From positions 1 to 64,000 of the forward strand of contig SAUG01000130.1 of assembly GCA_011316305.1 (NCBI GenBank): 64,000 nucleotides of DNA. Direction: 5' to 3'. Origin of the DNA: Rusavskia elegans (taxonomy: Eukaryota; Ascomycota; Lecanoromycetes; Teloschistales; Teloschistaceae). Below are positions 36,081 to 47,739 of this stretch, piece after piece. The translations under genes and the position numbers were made by a program. Below the pieces are notes generated by a model. That model saw only the letters and a list, made by a program, of their open reading frames with translations. It was not told where the DNA came from and did no database searches. Within the stretch, counting starts at the first letter, position 1; each line of letters begins with the position of its first letter.

Positions 36081-37026
36081 CTACACCTTCCCCGATTGGT
36101 ACATACCATCACCAGCCTCGAAAATCAAAAGCGGGTATCGTGGTTGAATGCCAGCAATCATCTTACCTCCGTCAAGAGAAGAGAGCGCCACTCAATAACC
36201 ACTTTCTCCCATGGTGTCCTATAGCATGCCTATCACGAGGAGGGGAAGGTTGTCCGAATCCTAACGTACGAGCTGAGCGATTCCAAGGGCCCGATTTCCA
36301 TCTCTCCTCGCTTCATATTTCCCTCGCAAGGCTTAAAGAATTCGAATGCCTATCTCTTCGATCTAAGTTGTAGAAACCCTTGGAGCGCAGCAAACATACA
36401 AAAAACCCCAAACAAAATCATAACATGTTTTCTCCTAAGCAACCCAATCATGAAAACCGACCGCATCTCCCAATCAATTAAATAGGCATCCATCTCCCGC
36501 AATCATCTAACCCATATAATCAAACCCCAATCCTTGAACCAAGTAGGAATACACGATGCAATCGTTCAGAATCTATATGACATCATCTTCTCATCTACTT
36601 TAGTTCATCGGATTATCGATTCCAATGGTGGACTGACCTTACCGGTTACTGCACCGGAAATTTCTCACGGAGTTTGTTATGTTCTCGTAGGGCCACCTGC
36701 CCATGACCACCTTCTCCTTTCCTACCCTGTTCTCCTTCCTTGCCTTATCCTCCTCGATCACCTTCTTCCCCTCGACCACATCGCCTCCCCCCCCCAAACC
36801 TGCTCTACTCATTCTCGAGCCCTTGACTTCACAAAATGACAAGCCCATTTCTCAGGGTTCCGACGTTCCAGTCATGCAATAAAACGAATATCATGTCCCG
36901 GAAACATCTAAATAATGGATGAAGCTGCGAGGGTAAATGTACAAGTCGAGCCGTCTATGTCTAACAGCACTCCCTCATAACATAAATATCCGTCACCAAT
37001 CCTCCTCTCTCCAATGTCTGCTTATC
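36081..37026. other. Intergenic region
   Basis: Sequence between the pseudogene and the 3' end of the TatD-type gene. Short plus-strand frames (for example up to 36373) may include decayed continuation of the pseudogene; nothing is recognisable. Confidence 0.35.
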
Positions 37027-38480
37027 TTATGTTGACTCTGCTGGTACCGTCGACTCCACTGCTCCTTTCTCAACACCCAATCCAAACATCCCCACCGAAT
37101 TCCTCCACGCACTTTCCACCACCTCCTCTACACTAACCCCCTTTACCCCCGCCACCACCCTCGCCACCTTCCAAATCTCACAGGGCTCATTCCGCCCTTT
37201 AACCATCTTTCCCTCTTCCCATTTCTCCTTTTTCACTTTCTTCCAGTTTTTCTCCTCTCCATCCCTACCAACTACCCCCTCCAAAACCTTGAAACCGGCA
37301 TGCGAAGGTCGGATTTCACACCACGGCCCATCGGTCTCCAACTGCAGTTTCTCAAGCGGCACGGCTTTCACGACATCCAGATTTTCGTCCGTTTTGAGCG
37401 AGCAGCCGTTGATGCCGATGTGGAAGCCCAGGGCCACCAGTTCTTGCATTTCGGGTAGGGTGCCGGTGAAGGAGTGGACGAGGCCGCGAAGAGGAAGGGA
37501 TGGGAGGTGGGGGTCTAGGATGTGAAGGAAGGATTGGTGGGCGGCGCGCGAGTGGAGGAAAAGGGGGAGTTGGAGCTGTGGGTGTTTGTTAGCAAAGTTA
37601 GCGAAACCGATTTATGACAGTGTATCTCCTCGGCTGCAGAGTTCCTTCGACAATTGAAGTCATGGTGCATCCAATGAGGGGGCAATACCGCCCTTTCATA
37701 AAAAACGTGACAAAACAAAACAATCAATATCATTCAGCTAAAAGAAATATCACATACCTTAACAGCAACCTCCACCTGGCTCTCAAACCACCTCTCCTGC
37801 ACCTCCCTCCCCGCCAACCCCAGCCGATCAAAATCAACCCCAATCTCCCCAAACGCCACCACCACCCCTAACTTCATCCCCTCCCTCGCCACCCTCTCCA
37901 ACTCCTCCAACAACTTCTCTCCGCCGCCTTCATACTTCTCGAAAGACTTGGCACTACAGGGATGCACGCCCACTGTCGCGTAACATTGTCCAGGGTATTG
38001 TTTCGCGAGTTCGATGGCTTGCAGTGATTGGGAGAGATCCGAGCCCGTAACCATGAATTTGCGGACACCGATTGAGGAGGCGCGGGACAGGACGAGAGGA
38101 AGGTCGGCGGGGTGAGAGGGCGTGGGGTGGTGGTTGTAAAAGCCAGAGTAGGTAGGATCGGTGAGGTTTATGCCGACCTGTCGACGATAGGAGTGAGCGG
38201 ATTGGTGTGAGAAACGGGAGGGATGATAACGAGGGACGAACTATATCCGTTATGAAAGGGTGATGTGGATACCTCATGGACATTGTAGTCTTTTGGTCGA
38301 ATATGGAAATACAGGAGACGGGGCCAGATAATGGTGATCTTGATATTGGAAAAGCTTGAAAATTAAGTGCATACAGTGGGGGAGGGATGATGCTGGAAAT
38401 TAAAGAAGACATATGACAAGAAGAAGGCATCATGACGAAGGGAAAGGCTTTCAGACCTAACATACATCCGCATACTTCAT
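37027..38480 (-). CDS. TatD-family metal-dependent deoxyribonuclease
   Basis: Three exons (38480-38466, 38177-37758, 37575-37027) give 327 residues from MKYADV|GINLTDP. TatD enzymes are TIM-barrel 3'-5' exonucleases acting in DNA repair and in apoptotic DNA degradation. Visible metal and core motifs: VGINLTDP, the GVHPCSA strip with its His, GEIGVDFDRL (Glu/Asp metal ligands), FLHSRAAHQSF (His), LVHSFTGTLPEMQELV (His) and LQLETDGPWCEIR (Asp). Intron 1 is 288 nt and intron 2 is 182 nt, both long for this window. The frame is open further upstream (ATG at 38522 and beyond), so an N-terminal extension with targeting character is possible. The C-terminus has a Lys/Glu-rich insertion (NWKKVKKEKWEEGK). 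Confidence 0.9.
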
Positions 38481-38522
38481 TTCCTTCCCCTTCTTCTGTT
38501 CTCCTTCATGGCGTTCAGCCAT

Positions 38523-38937
38523 GCTTCCACCGTAAAGTCCCTCTCTGACAGTCTCCGCCCAAGAGCTGTAGGCCGACTTCAATGCGGGCGGGTAGAATCG
38601 TGATCTGCATGGGATGCGCAGACCGACATGCAGGTAGGGTTTGAGGAGGGTCGTCATGTACGTCGGGGAAGTACGAATATGTAGGACGAATGATATCACA
38701 ATTGAATTGATTTAGGAAGTAACGTTGCACAGGTTGAGATTGTAAACCTTTAGATGTCTAACTTTCAGACGCTGGGGAATCTTGATCACGGTTGCCATTC
38801 TTCGGTTCACGGAGAATGACGGAAGCTCGAGCATATTGCTACGCCTCAAAATCACCACCCCAAGTGTATCAAAAGCTCCTCAACCCATCCCGCATAAAAA
38901 CATCAGATATCCACCCCGTTTCATGGTAAATTCGCCT
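38523..38937. other. Short intergenic region
   Basis: It separates the start of the TatD-type gene from the 3' end of the bZIP gene; both are on the minus strand. No feature is recognised. Confidence 0.4.
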
Positions 38938-39874
38938 TCAAGCAGTTCCCACACCCTTCTTCCTGGGCTCACTACTCCTGTCGCCCTCCTTTTCACTATC
39001 ACTCACACTCCCCGCTCTCCGCTTGAAAGCCTTCCATTCCTCCGCCAGATATTCCTTGCCCTTCTTCTCTGTGATCAAACTCTTCAGCCATTCGTTCTCC
39101 GTTTGCAACTGTCCAATCCTTTGTTCCAAAGTTGACGTCTTATCGTTCAGTTCTTTGGCTTTTTGCTCAAGCGCTGCCTCGCGCTGCTTCTTCTTGACGC
39201 GGAAACGGGCGGAGGCGGCGGTGTTGCGGCGGCGCTTGTCTTCTTCGGCGGCGACGCGGGTGTCCTCGTCTTGGCCGAGAGTGGAAGCGGGGGAGGTCGC
39301 GCTGATGGGACGTTTGGAGCCTGGCGCTGGGGAAGGGTTGAAGGAGGTTGGAGAGGCGAGTTTGGGTTGATGGGGGAAGTTGGTTTGAAGGGCTGGTTGG
39401 GTGACGTTGATCGACGTATCAGGGTTGAAGAAGGGATCGAGAGGTTGGAATGTAAAGTCTGTTGAGACGGCAAGGTCAGCACATGTTCGTACCAATAACC
39501 TGCTTGGTTGCGATGTTCCTCCTCTCGTCTACACTGATCATCGATGGTCTTCATGACAGTGTTTGCGAAAGTCTGCATGAGAAAGTGGATTGGTTATGCA
39601 ACATACCGAGGTCGGCAGGCTTCATGCCATCAAGGACGGCTACTGGATTGGCCGGATCCACGCCGTCAGGGTGACTGTAGTCAACGGCCGGATCAAAGGC
39701 ATGCTCGCCTTGATCGAAATCGAAGAATTCGGCATTGGTGAAAGCAGCCAGATCATTGGTAAAATCAAAGCCGTCGGACTGCTGTGTCGAAAGTTCCTGG
39801 TCCGAGGGGATGGAATTCAGGTTGGAGAGGTACTGAGAGACATTGGGTCCTTTCCGCCCACTGTAGCCGGCCAT
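38938..39874 (-). CDS. metR: bZIP transcription factor of the CYS-3/MetR type (sulfur regulator)
   Basis: Two exons (39874-39607 and 39458-38938; intron 148 nt) encode 262 residues. The basic region RRRNTAASARFRVKKKQRE carries the N-x-x-A-A-x-x-x-R contact motif in the form typical of Neurospora CYS-3 and Aspergillus MetR. It is followed by a leucine zipper (LEQRIGQLQTENEWLKSLITEK). The N-terminal half is acidic and Asp/Phe-rich (NAEFFDFDQGEHAFDP), a likely activation region, and a Pro/Ser linker follows. These factors activate sulfate permease, arylsulfatase and cysteine/methionine genes when sulfur is limiting, and are controlled by an SCF/F-box pathway in the family. The intron also contains a short open segment, so an alternative splice form cannot be excluded. 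Confidence 0.88.
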
Positions 39875-40520
39875 TGTTTCAAGGTCGTCTTGAGTCAGTA
39901 TTGGAACGATGTTGCAATCACGGGGGGGGATGGTGTATTCATATGGATGACGATAGAGGAAAGTTCAAGAAATTGTCGATTATTTGGCCGGTGGGTGGAG
40001 GGGAGCGCTGTAACCATGGAGAGCGATAGTGGGGGAATTGGTGGGGCCGATTTATAATAATCGCCAGAATCTCCGGCGTAATATGATACAGCGCTAGTGA
40101 GCGGTAGCGCGTAATTCGAGACAATGACGGGATGATGATGTTCCAGAAGTCCGGCCCAAAGCAACGTCTTCTTTTTCCCAATCCGATTATGTGACTTCTT
40201 CTAAGGCTGCATTCCTCAGAGCATCGAAGAACGACAGAGTACAGAGAAACTAACATGTGGAAAACGAGAAGAAAGTAGGCTGCTTTAGCGCTCCTGCACC
40301 TATCAAGATTACAAAGGCTTCTCCATTGTTCGGTGGCCCAATTAGGTTACCAATGGTTACTTTATATCTCAGGCAATCGACGCCTCTGAACTGTCGACAC
40401 GGTCAAGTAGATTATAGTAGCTCGGGATATCACAGTCATAATCGTCATCCGATAACACCACCACATACTCCAGACACCTCGCTCAAACGCTGCAAATGAT
40501 CAGATGCTCTCTTTCCGCCG
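39875..40520. other. Intergenic region upstream of the bZIP gene
   Basis: Promoter of the bZIP gene plus the 3' flank of the fusion transporter gene. No gene is recognised. Confidence 0.4.
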
Positions 40521-43409
40521 TCACCCGGGACCATCCTTCCCTTTCTCTTCAATGTGTTCTGTTTGCGGCGAGTCCGGCGATCGTTTGTTTCTCTTCACCA
40601 CATTCCCAACATTTCGGCCCCATTTTCTCGGTGTACTCGGTCGCGCCGAGGAAGATGCATTGCCTCGTTGCTTGAAGACTGGATCAACCTGTTGCCGCGC
40701 TGCAGGAACGATCGTCGTATACAACGGTAGCAGTAGCCCAAATGCGAACACGGCCACTGGAACGCTGAAGCCGTAGCGTATGCCTCTTGATTTGTTGACC
40801 GGTTCCATGATGACTGGGATGACTGCGCCCCCGGATGTCGCGGCTGTCAGCACTACCGATCCCATCTTCGTTCGCGACCCGAGGCCTCGTAGACACATTG
40901 CGAAAATGATGGAAAAGATACCCGACTGGCCGTCTGTCAGCGTCCAAGCGTTCATAGCTGCGTAACACAGAAGAGAGCCCACCTCGAAAAACAGAATAAG
41001 CACAATCATTGCAACTCCAGCGTAGCCGGTCAGATTCATCGCCAAGGTACATGTGATGATCAAGCCTATGTACAGGAAGATTACGATCCACCGCGGTGCG
41101 AACACCAGTCCAGCAAGTGCAGAGAGGAATCGGCCCACAGCGAAGACTGTGTGGCCCACCGCTTGGTAATTAAAAGCCCCAATGTTGGAACTGAGCTTCC
41201 GAGTCAGCATCAGGCCAAATCTCAACCTAAGCATTACCACTTACCCCGGCCTAACAATATCGACGTATCGTAGGAAAACTCCGGCCACCGCTTCTTGGCC
41301 GCCGACATAACAAAATTGAGAAAGAACGCCAAATGCAAGGGTGAGGTATGGGACGGTGATTCCGCCAACCTTTCGACTGTTGACATCTTCTCGCTCGTCA
41401 GCCAGTCGCTGTAGATCTTCATCCGATGCTTCGGGTATGGGAAGGTAGAAGAAAATCAAAGCGAGCACGACAACGAATAAGGCTATGCCAAGGTAAGTCC
41501 ACTGAATATCGATAAGTGACGGGGCGTCGGTGACGCCCTTGAAGAGCACTTTTTGCGCCAAGATTGGCGAAACCACACTCCCAATAGCTTGTACGGCCTG
41601 GGAGATGTTCAGCCGGATTTCGGCATATTCGGGCGGTCCGCACAGAGCGATGAACGGGTTTCCCCCCAATTCCAAGGTGGAAACACCCAGTCCCACGATG
41701 AAGTTCGATAACAGGAACGCTGGGTAGGACACAAGCACAGCAGAAGGCCAGAAAATCAAGGTCCCAGTACCGTATACACACAGCCCGACGATAAAGGTTT
41801 GTCGGAACCCCCACTTGTTGAAGACAAGCCGGCCAAACGTGAGAGGAGCAATGAAGTAGGCAGCGAAGTATGCGGCGTGTAACCCTTGTGCTTGAGCGTT
41901 GGACACTTGAACGATGCGCTGGAATTGGGCATTGAGGATCGAAAGTAGGCCATACGCAAATCCCCATAGGAAGAACAGGATCGTCACGAAGCACAGTGCA
42001 GGTATTGACTCCCTGTTACTCATCCTGACCATGCTCTTAGGGCTGTGCATGTCGACAAAGTCGAAGACGGTCATGCTGCCCTTCCGAGCTCTGGTGCTGC
42101 TGGCAGTCATGGTAGTATCCCTTTTGTTAAGGGATGGCGATTTCGGCGGATTGAGGAAATCCACCATGTTGATATCCTCCGTTTCGGTGCGAGCTGTATC
42201 GGAGTGCGGCAGATCATTCATGTCCATGTCGGGAGTCGTCATGAAGTCCAGCGAGTCCATGTTGCCGTTTACATCGTTGTCGCATCCCATTCCTGTGAAC
42301 CGAGTCTTGATAGGGGAACTAGGCGGTGTCGCCAAAGGATTCGAGTTGAGTCTGTCCGCTCCTCGTGCATCGCCTCCTCCGTAATGATGGTAACCAGATT
42401 CTCTTGCATGCTTAATTCGTCCGAGGAGCTTTGGGAAAAACTTTGCCGCCAAAGGCTTGACACCCGGAACACAAGCGCATATTATTCCCACATCGACCTC
42501 GACTGCTGACCACATGAATGATAATGATGCAATCCAGGAGAGGTCTTGTTGATTCACAAGTGAACTGCCTGAAGTACCTCGAGCCCTACTAGAAGAGGCC
42601 TCTTGTAGATAAGCGATCCTGACAACGTCGACTGCTGCCACGAAAGCACCGAAGCTAAATGTGACAATAAGGATGAGCTTCTCATTCCGGGGTAACCTCA
42701 TAGCGGTCAAGATTGGCATCGGGAGGAATAGCAGGGCAAGATCGGTGATGATGTTGATGGGCGCCGATGATAGGTAGAGAGCAATGATATCCAGACATTT
42801 GACGTTCTCGGGAATAGTAGTTAGGACAGCACCGTGTACAGGCCGGCATTGAAAGATGTTGAGGAAGGTCAGCGCAATGCCGACGACATTGACGACGACC
42901 AGAGTGGCAATGGTTGCCCACTTGAAAATCTGCTGGTTCTTGGCGAGCGTAAGGTAGAAGAGGCAAATGGAAGTCTTTGTAGCCATCAAGGCAGGGTTCT
43001 GAACCGGTCAGCACCTGGGATTCCTGCAAGCAGTATGGCGGCAACTTGCATAGAGGACCAAGAAGGCATATTGCGATTTCCTCAATGGCGCATGATCCTC
43101 TTCCCTGACGTTCGCTTCGTGTCTCCCCAAACCCACGGATGTCCCGTAGCAGATGGAGAAGGAGAATCCGAAGGCGATGAGCTAGAACACCTATCAGTCC
43201 TTGGATTCTCGAACGGGAGAATGGTGGTGTAGGCTGTAACTCACCCATGCCACAATCATAGCATAGTCATCTGCAGATATCCTTTTGACAATGCCGATGC
43301 GGGAGACGAATCGGAGGATGACGGCGAAAGTGGCTGCGACGAACAGGGCGACCGTTACCGCCAGTACTTCATGCCCTCGATTCTGGTTCGCGGTAACGTC
43401 GTCGGCCAT
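40521..43409 (-). CDS. Fusion of a fungal-rhodopsin 7TM domain with a fucose-permease-type MFS transporter
   Basis: Four exons (43409-43245, 43181-43050, 42998-41245, 41190-40521) encode 906 residues. Residues 1-~292 form a complete fungal rhodopsin domain: RFVSRIGIVKRISADDYAMI, the helix-3 segment ending FLVLY|NPALMATKTSICLFYLTL, FQCRPVHGA, LPMPILTAMRLPRNEK and a VEVDVGIICACVPG seventh helix. A 140-residue Ser/Pro/Asp-rich linker follows. From ~431 there is a 12-helix MFS protein of the FucP family (FFLWGFAYGLLSILN, SNFIVGLGVSTLELGGNPFI, NISQAVQAIGSV, NYQAVGHTVFAVGRF). The linker and both domain edges lie in one 1754-nt exon, so the fusion is not a splicing artefact of prediction. Intron 2 (51 nt) is GC-AG with a GCAAGT donor. 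It may sense and transport a sugar; function is inference. Confidence 0.88.
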
Positions 43410-44399
43410 GGCGGTTGAGCCTGTCGAATTGCTGACCCTTGTGTGCAACTCCGAAATTCCTTCAAAGCCACCTCATAGTCCATGCTCTTCTCCTGTATCG
43501 CTGGGTCTTGGGAGGCACGATGGAGGTGGGGTTGGGCGGTGAGAGGAAAAAGGAGTGGCATGATGGCTTTTCCGCTATCGAAAGACGTCTCGATGGGGAT
43601 GGATCGACGGCGGAGTACTCCGTACTACTCTATCGATGAACCGATCTCCCGAAGGGTGCCGAGTGGAGGCGATGCCAGACTGAAAGGGGAATGGTGACAT
43701 GTGGGGATTCATGTACCTAGGGCCCAACGGCGCTTGCTTGCTTGGTCTTATCAATAATTCAATGATACCCAACGACTGGGTGTGCCGCTGCTTTTCAATA
43801 GGTATTGTACGGAAGTACGCCGCCGATTAATGTATTACATAAGCCCCGCACCCCAAACTCAATCGCTATGTGCCCATACAAGTCTTAGCAACTCAGAAAT
43901 GTTCCATGCGAGTATAGGATCATTATATTAGTCCTACGTTTCAAGTTGCTGTATACAAAATTCGAACAATCGTTACAGCGATATCCTATATCAAGGTACT
44001 GACTGGGGCAGGCCCCTCGTTGCGGTTGATGGTCAGCAACCTCGTTCCCAACATTGCAGTCGAATAGCCATGCCTGGAAAACTGGATCCGCCCACCGATT
44101 TGGACACCCTTCGAACGGTTTACATGTGAGGAACCTGTCTCATTGTCGCTGGTCCGGGCCATGAATCACGTGAAAGATATCTCGCAAAAGCAGTGCCGCC
44201 TTTCACAATAGTGGTCGTGCGAGCTTCCCCATAGGCCTTCGTAAACAGAAAGGCTGGTAGGCATATCCAACCGTCGAGGGAGAGGAGCTGGACGAGAACA
44301 GCAGCGTCTTTGACATCGTCAGTCGCTGATACCTCAACAAACAATCGACAGAGCGGTCGCAGGCCATCGAGATATCGATGTCGCAAGTCGACGTGTCGA
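43410..44399. other. Intergenic region
   Basis: Promoter side of the fusion gene and the decayed 3' end of the monooxygenase relic. Minus-strand frames at 44120-44399 may be remnants of the relic but show no firm motif. Confidence 0.35.
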
Positions 44400-44905
44400 A
44401 GTGCCAAGAGACCCATCACGCATGAATTGCCATCGTATTGAGTAGACGATGGAGATATCTCTGAGATGAGGAATATACGCTCGGCTTCCGCGACGAGAAT
44501 CCCGTGATAATCTGGATGTGCAGATTGGGCGCCCTGTAGCGTTCTTCTGCGTAGGGAACCGAGTCCTGCTTCGATAGAATAGTGCCGTCTTCGTAGGAGC
44601 GAAGGATGAAATCACTAGGTTGGACGGAGAAAGTACAAATTCTAACAAGCAGACCCCATTTCTTCAGGATGCGCGAGGCATTGGAAGGCTGTTGGTATGA
44701 TAAGCATATATCGTAGTCAAAGGCCTCTCGGATTGCTTACTCACGATTTGAATGCCTTCTCCTGACTGAGTTCAAATCAGCCGGTCTGAACCCTTTGCTC
44801 CATGTGTTCATAGCTCTTCCAAAGCCGCAGTTTGCTCAAAATATCGTGACCTTGTGACCTGCTCTTGCAGTGCCGAGGTGGGCTCCAACGATACCGATAT
44901 GTATT
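44400..44905 (-). pseudogene. Frameshifted relic of a FAD-dependent monooxygenase (salicylate-hydroxylase-like)
   Basis: Pieces of the UbiH/salicylate-hydroxylase family appear in order on the minus strand but in different frames. First comes the Rossmann start HIGIVGAHLG...RAGHKVTIF; then, one base out of frame, EQTAALEE; then GEGIQI and, across a good GTGAGT...CAACAG intron, PSNASRILKKWGLL. Next is FILRSYEDGTILSKQ with RYRAPNLHI, and then in another frame DYHGILVAEAERIF. The lesions visible are a +1 change after KVTIF, a ~50-nt non-coding interval after EQTAALEE that ends like an intron but lacks a GT donor, and a frame change between NLHI and DYHG. The Rossmann segment is also shortened (the usual GLGGLAAA stretch is reduced). 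An intact enzyme would hydroxylate aromatic substrates using FAD and NAD(P)H. Confidence 0.7.
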
Positions 44906-45386
44906 GTGGGTTCGATATCACGGGCATTCGATATTTCGACTCTCCCTGAGATCGGATGCCTTGCCAGGACATGGGAATTGTGTGGGCGGAATCAGATAGA
45001 CAGCCATCGCGTGACAGCGGTAGCGACAACATGACCATAGAGGTCCGCTGAAGCCTCACGCGGTCTCCTCGCGAGCGAATGGATCTGTGTTATCACTCTT
45101 GATAGCATGAGCGACTCACTTAGTTGCGAGTGGAGACAAGCTCACACCAGAGGGTCATCAATTGTTGAAAGCTGTTTGATTGAGGTGTTGCCCTTGCTCG
45201 GTTGGCTTGCCGAGTCTGCCTATGTATGACGTCGCTCGCCCATGAAGGACCCAGACCATCGAAACTCCCTATCTAAGACTTGCTTTTGGCTTTGAATACT
45301 CCTTCAGCCTACCCTGGAGCAGGTCCTCCTTTGGGCTCTCTGTCGAACAACATGCGCTGACATAACCCATAATTTTCCTAGCCACT
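44906..45386. other. Upstream region of the glycerol-3-phosphate dehydrogenase gene
   Basis: Non-coding as far as can be seen; it should contain the GUT2 promoter. Confidence 0.4.
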
Positions 45387-47739
45387 ATGGCAACTACACC
45401 TCGCCGTTTCCTCCGTCCCTTCTTGTACACATCTGCTGCAGCCGTTGCTGGAGGAAGCGTCCTCTATTACGTGTACCGCCCGAGAAAGATCCCCGGCTCG
45501 GACCCTGCGACCGTCCCGCCCCCTCGCTACACAGAAGATGGCAGATTCCACCCACCACGGTTTCCCCTGGTCAAGACTCGAGACGAACAAATCGCCGACC
45601 TCAAGCGAAGCTCCAAATCACAATCAGCGGCGGACGCGGTTGACACGAAAGGTATTTTGGGAGCTCTGACAGGAAGCCGAAAAGAGAGTTCCATCGGGGG
45701 ACAAGCCAAGCAAGGCGACGATGAGTCTTATGATCTGCTCGTCATCGGAGGTGGAGCTACAGGCTCAGGAATAGCACTCGATGCTGCAACAAGAGGCTTG
45801 AAGGTTGCCTTGGTGGAGAGGGAAGACTTTGCCAGCGGGACCAGCAGCAAAAGCACCAAGCTTGTACATGGTGGAGTGCGGTACCTGGAAAAGGCAGTAT
45901 GGGAACTGGACTACAACCAGTATTTCGCCGTCCTCTACGGGCAAACGCCTCGATGCTAATTCCGGACAGGTACAAATTGGTCAAAGAGGCGTTGAGGGAG
46001 CGTAAATACTTTTTGGACACAGCCCCGCACCTATCGAATTGGCTACCTATTATGATACCTGTGCAGAAGTGGTGGCAGGCGCCTTATTTCTGGGCAGGAA
46101 CCAAGTTCTACGATTTTCTGGCCGGTTCAGAAGGGATCGAGAGCTCATACTTTTTGACCAAATCCAAGGCGTTGGATGCTTTCCCTATGTTAAAGCGGGA
46201 GAACCTCTTCGGCGCCTTGGTATACTACGGTCAGGCCGCCTCTCCGAGCTGTTCATGGATTCCAAGCTGACTGGGCTTTCAGACGGAGCACATAACGACT
46301 CTCGTATGAACGTGTCAATAGCGATGACAGCTGCACTGTACGGCGCTACCGTAGTCAATCACATTGAAGTTACCAGCCTGGAGAAGGACGGAAATGGCAA
46401 ACTCATTGGTGCTAGAGTCAAGGACCGCATTCAAGAGAAGGATGGGCTGAAGCCACAGGAATTCAGCATCAAAGCCAAAGGAATCATCAATGCGACAGGT
46501 CCGTTCACAGACGCTGTCCGCAAGATGGACAAGCCAGAAGTACAGGAGATCGTCGCGCCAAGTTCAGGGGTTCATGTCATCTTGCCTGGGTACTACAGTC
46601 CATCGAAGATGGGATTGATCGACCCCAAAACGTCGGATGGCAGAGTAATATTCTTCCTACCGTGGCAAGGCAACACCATTGCGGGAACGACGGATGCACC
46701 CACCGCCATCTCGCAGAATCCCATTGCCGGTGAGGAAGAGATCAACTGGATCCTGTCGGAGATCCAAGCCTACCTCGCTCCAGATCTCAATGTGAGGAGA
46801 GGCGATGTCCTAGCCGCATGGTCCGGTATTCGGCCACTCGTCAAAGATCCCAATTCCAAAAACACCGAGTCACTCGTTCGAAACCACCTGATCACCGTCT
46901 CCGATTCCGGGCTGCTCACATGCGCAGGAGGCAAGTGGACGACATATCGGCAGATGAGCGAAGAAGCCGTGGACGAAGCGATCAAGAGGTACGATCTCAA
47001 GACGAGTCCATTGCTCCAAGTGCCACGGGTCAGCGGATCGGAAATGATCGACGACGCGGCACCGCTCGACGGAAGCTGCCAAACACACCAAGTCCGGCTG
47101 GTTGGCGCTCACGGGTTCTCCAACACACTGTTTATCAACCTCATCCAACATTTTGGCCTCGAAAGCATTGTAGCCAAGCATCTGACGGAGTCGTACGGAG
47201 ACCGAGCATGGACTGTCGCAGCGCTATCAGCGCCTACGGAACAGCGGTATCCGGTGCGAGGATTGAAGATCTCGGCATTGTATCCATTCATCGATGGCGA
47301 AATACGCTACGCAGTCCGGCACGAGTACGCTCAGACGGCGGTGGATGTGCTTGCACGGCGGACGAGGCTTGCGTTCTTGAACGCGCAAGCCGCACTCGAA
47401 GCGTTGCCGACCGTCATCGACCTGATGACGGAAGAACTCGGATGGAGCAAGAAGCGGCAAGAGAAGGAATGGCACGACACGGTGCAGTTCCTGGCTTCAA
47501 TGGGTCTGGCGAAGAGCAAACTCAGTGTGACGCGCAAGGATGTGGAGAGTGGAAAAGCGGGAGAATACGACGAGCATGAGAGGAAGCTGTATTCGAGACA
47601 TGGTAAGCAAAAGATGCTGAGGAGTACCTGCACTGCTGACGCCGATCCAGATCGACCTGCCGACACGATGGAGAGTGATTCCAAGTTTTCTTCGGGCGAG
47701 AAGCCGGTGGTCTCAGCTGACTCGCCGGTCAATAAGTAG
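45387..47739 (+). CDS. GUT2: Mitochondrial FAD-dependent glycerol-3-phosphate dehydrogenase
   Basis: Four exons (45387-45919, 45970-46229, 46283-47602, 47651-47739) encode 733 residues. The inner-membrane enzyme oxidises glycerol-3-phosphate to dihydroxyacetone phosphate and feeds electrons to ubiquinone, serving glycerol use and the G3P shuttle. It has an N-terminal basic presequence with a hydrophobic segment ([19 protein letters not shown]), the FAD motif [38 protein letters not shown], the [18 protein letters not shown] core, [11 protein letters not shown] and the [18 protein letters not shown] end. The C-terminal domain follows. The last intron (47603-47650, 48 nt) is in frame and stop-free, so retention would add 16 residues in the tail. 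All joints reconstruct conserved sequence. Confidence 0.95.

Noticed and set aside
36077..36373. Separate small gene after the broken secreted-protein gene
   Set aside because: No domain and an overlapping start; more likely decayed flank.
44808..45059. Independent 83-residue minus-strand gene
   Set aside because: Its end (FEQTAALEE) is part of the FAD-monooxygenase relic in a shifted frame, and it has no ATG at the frame start.
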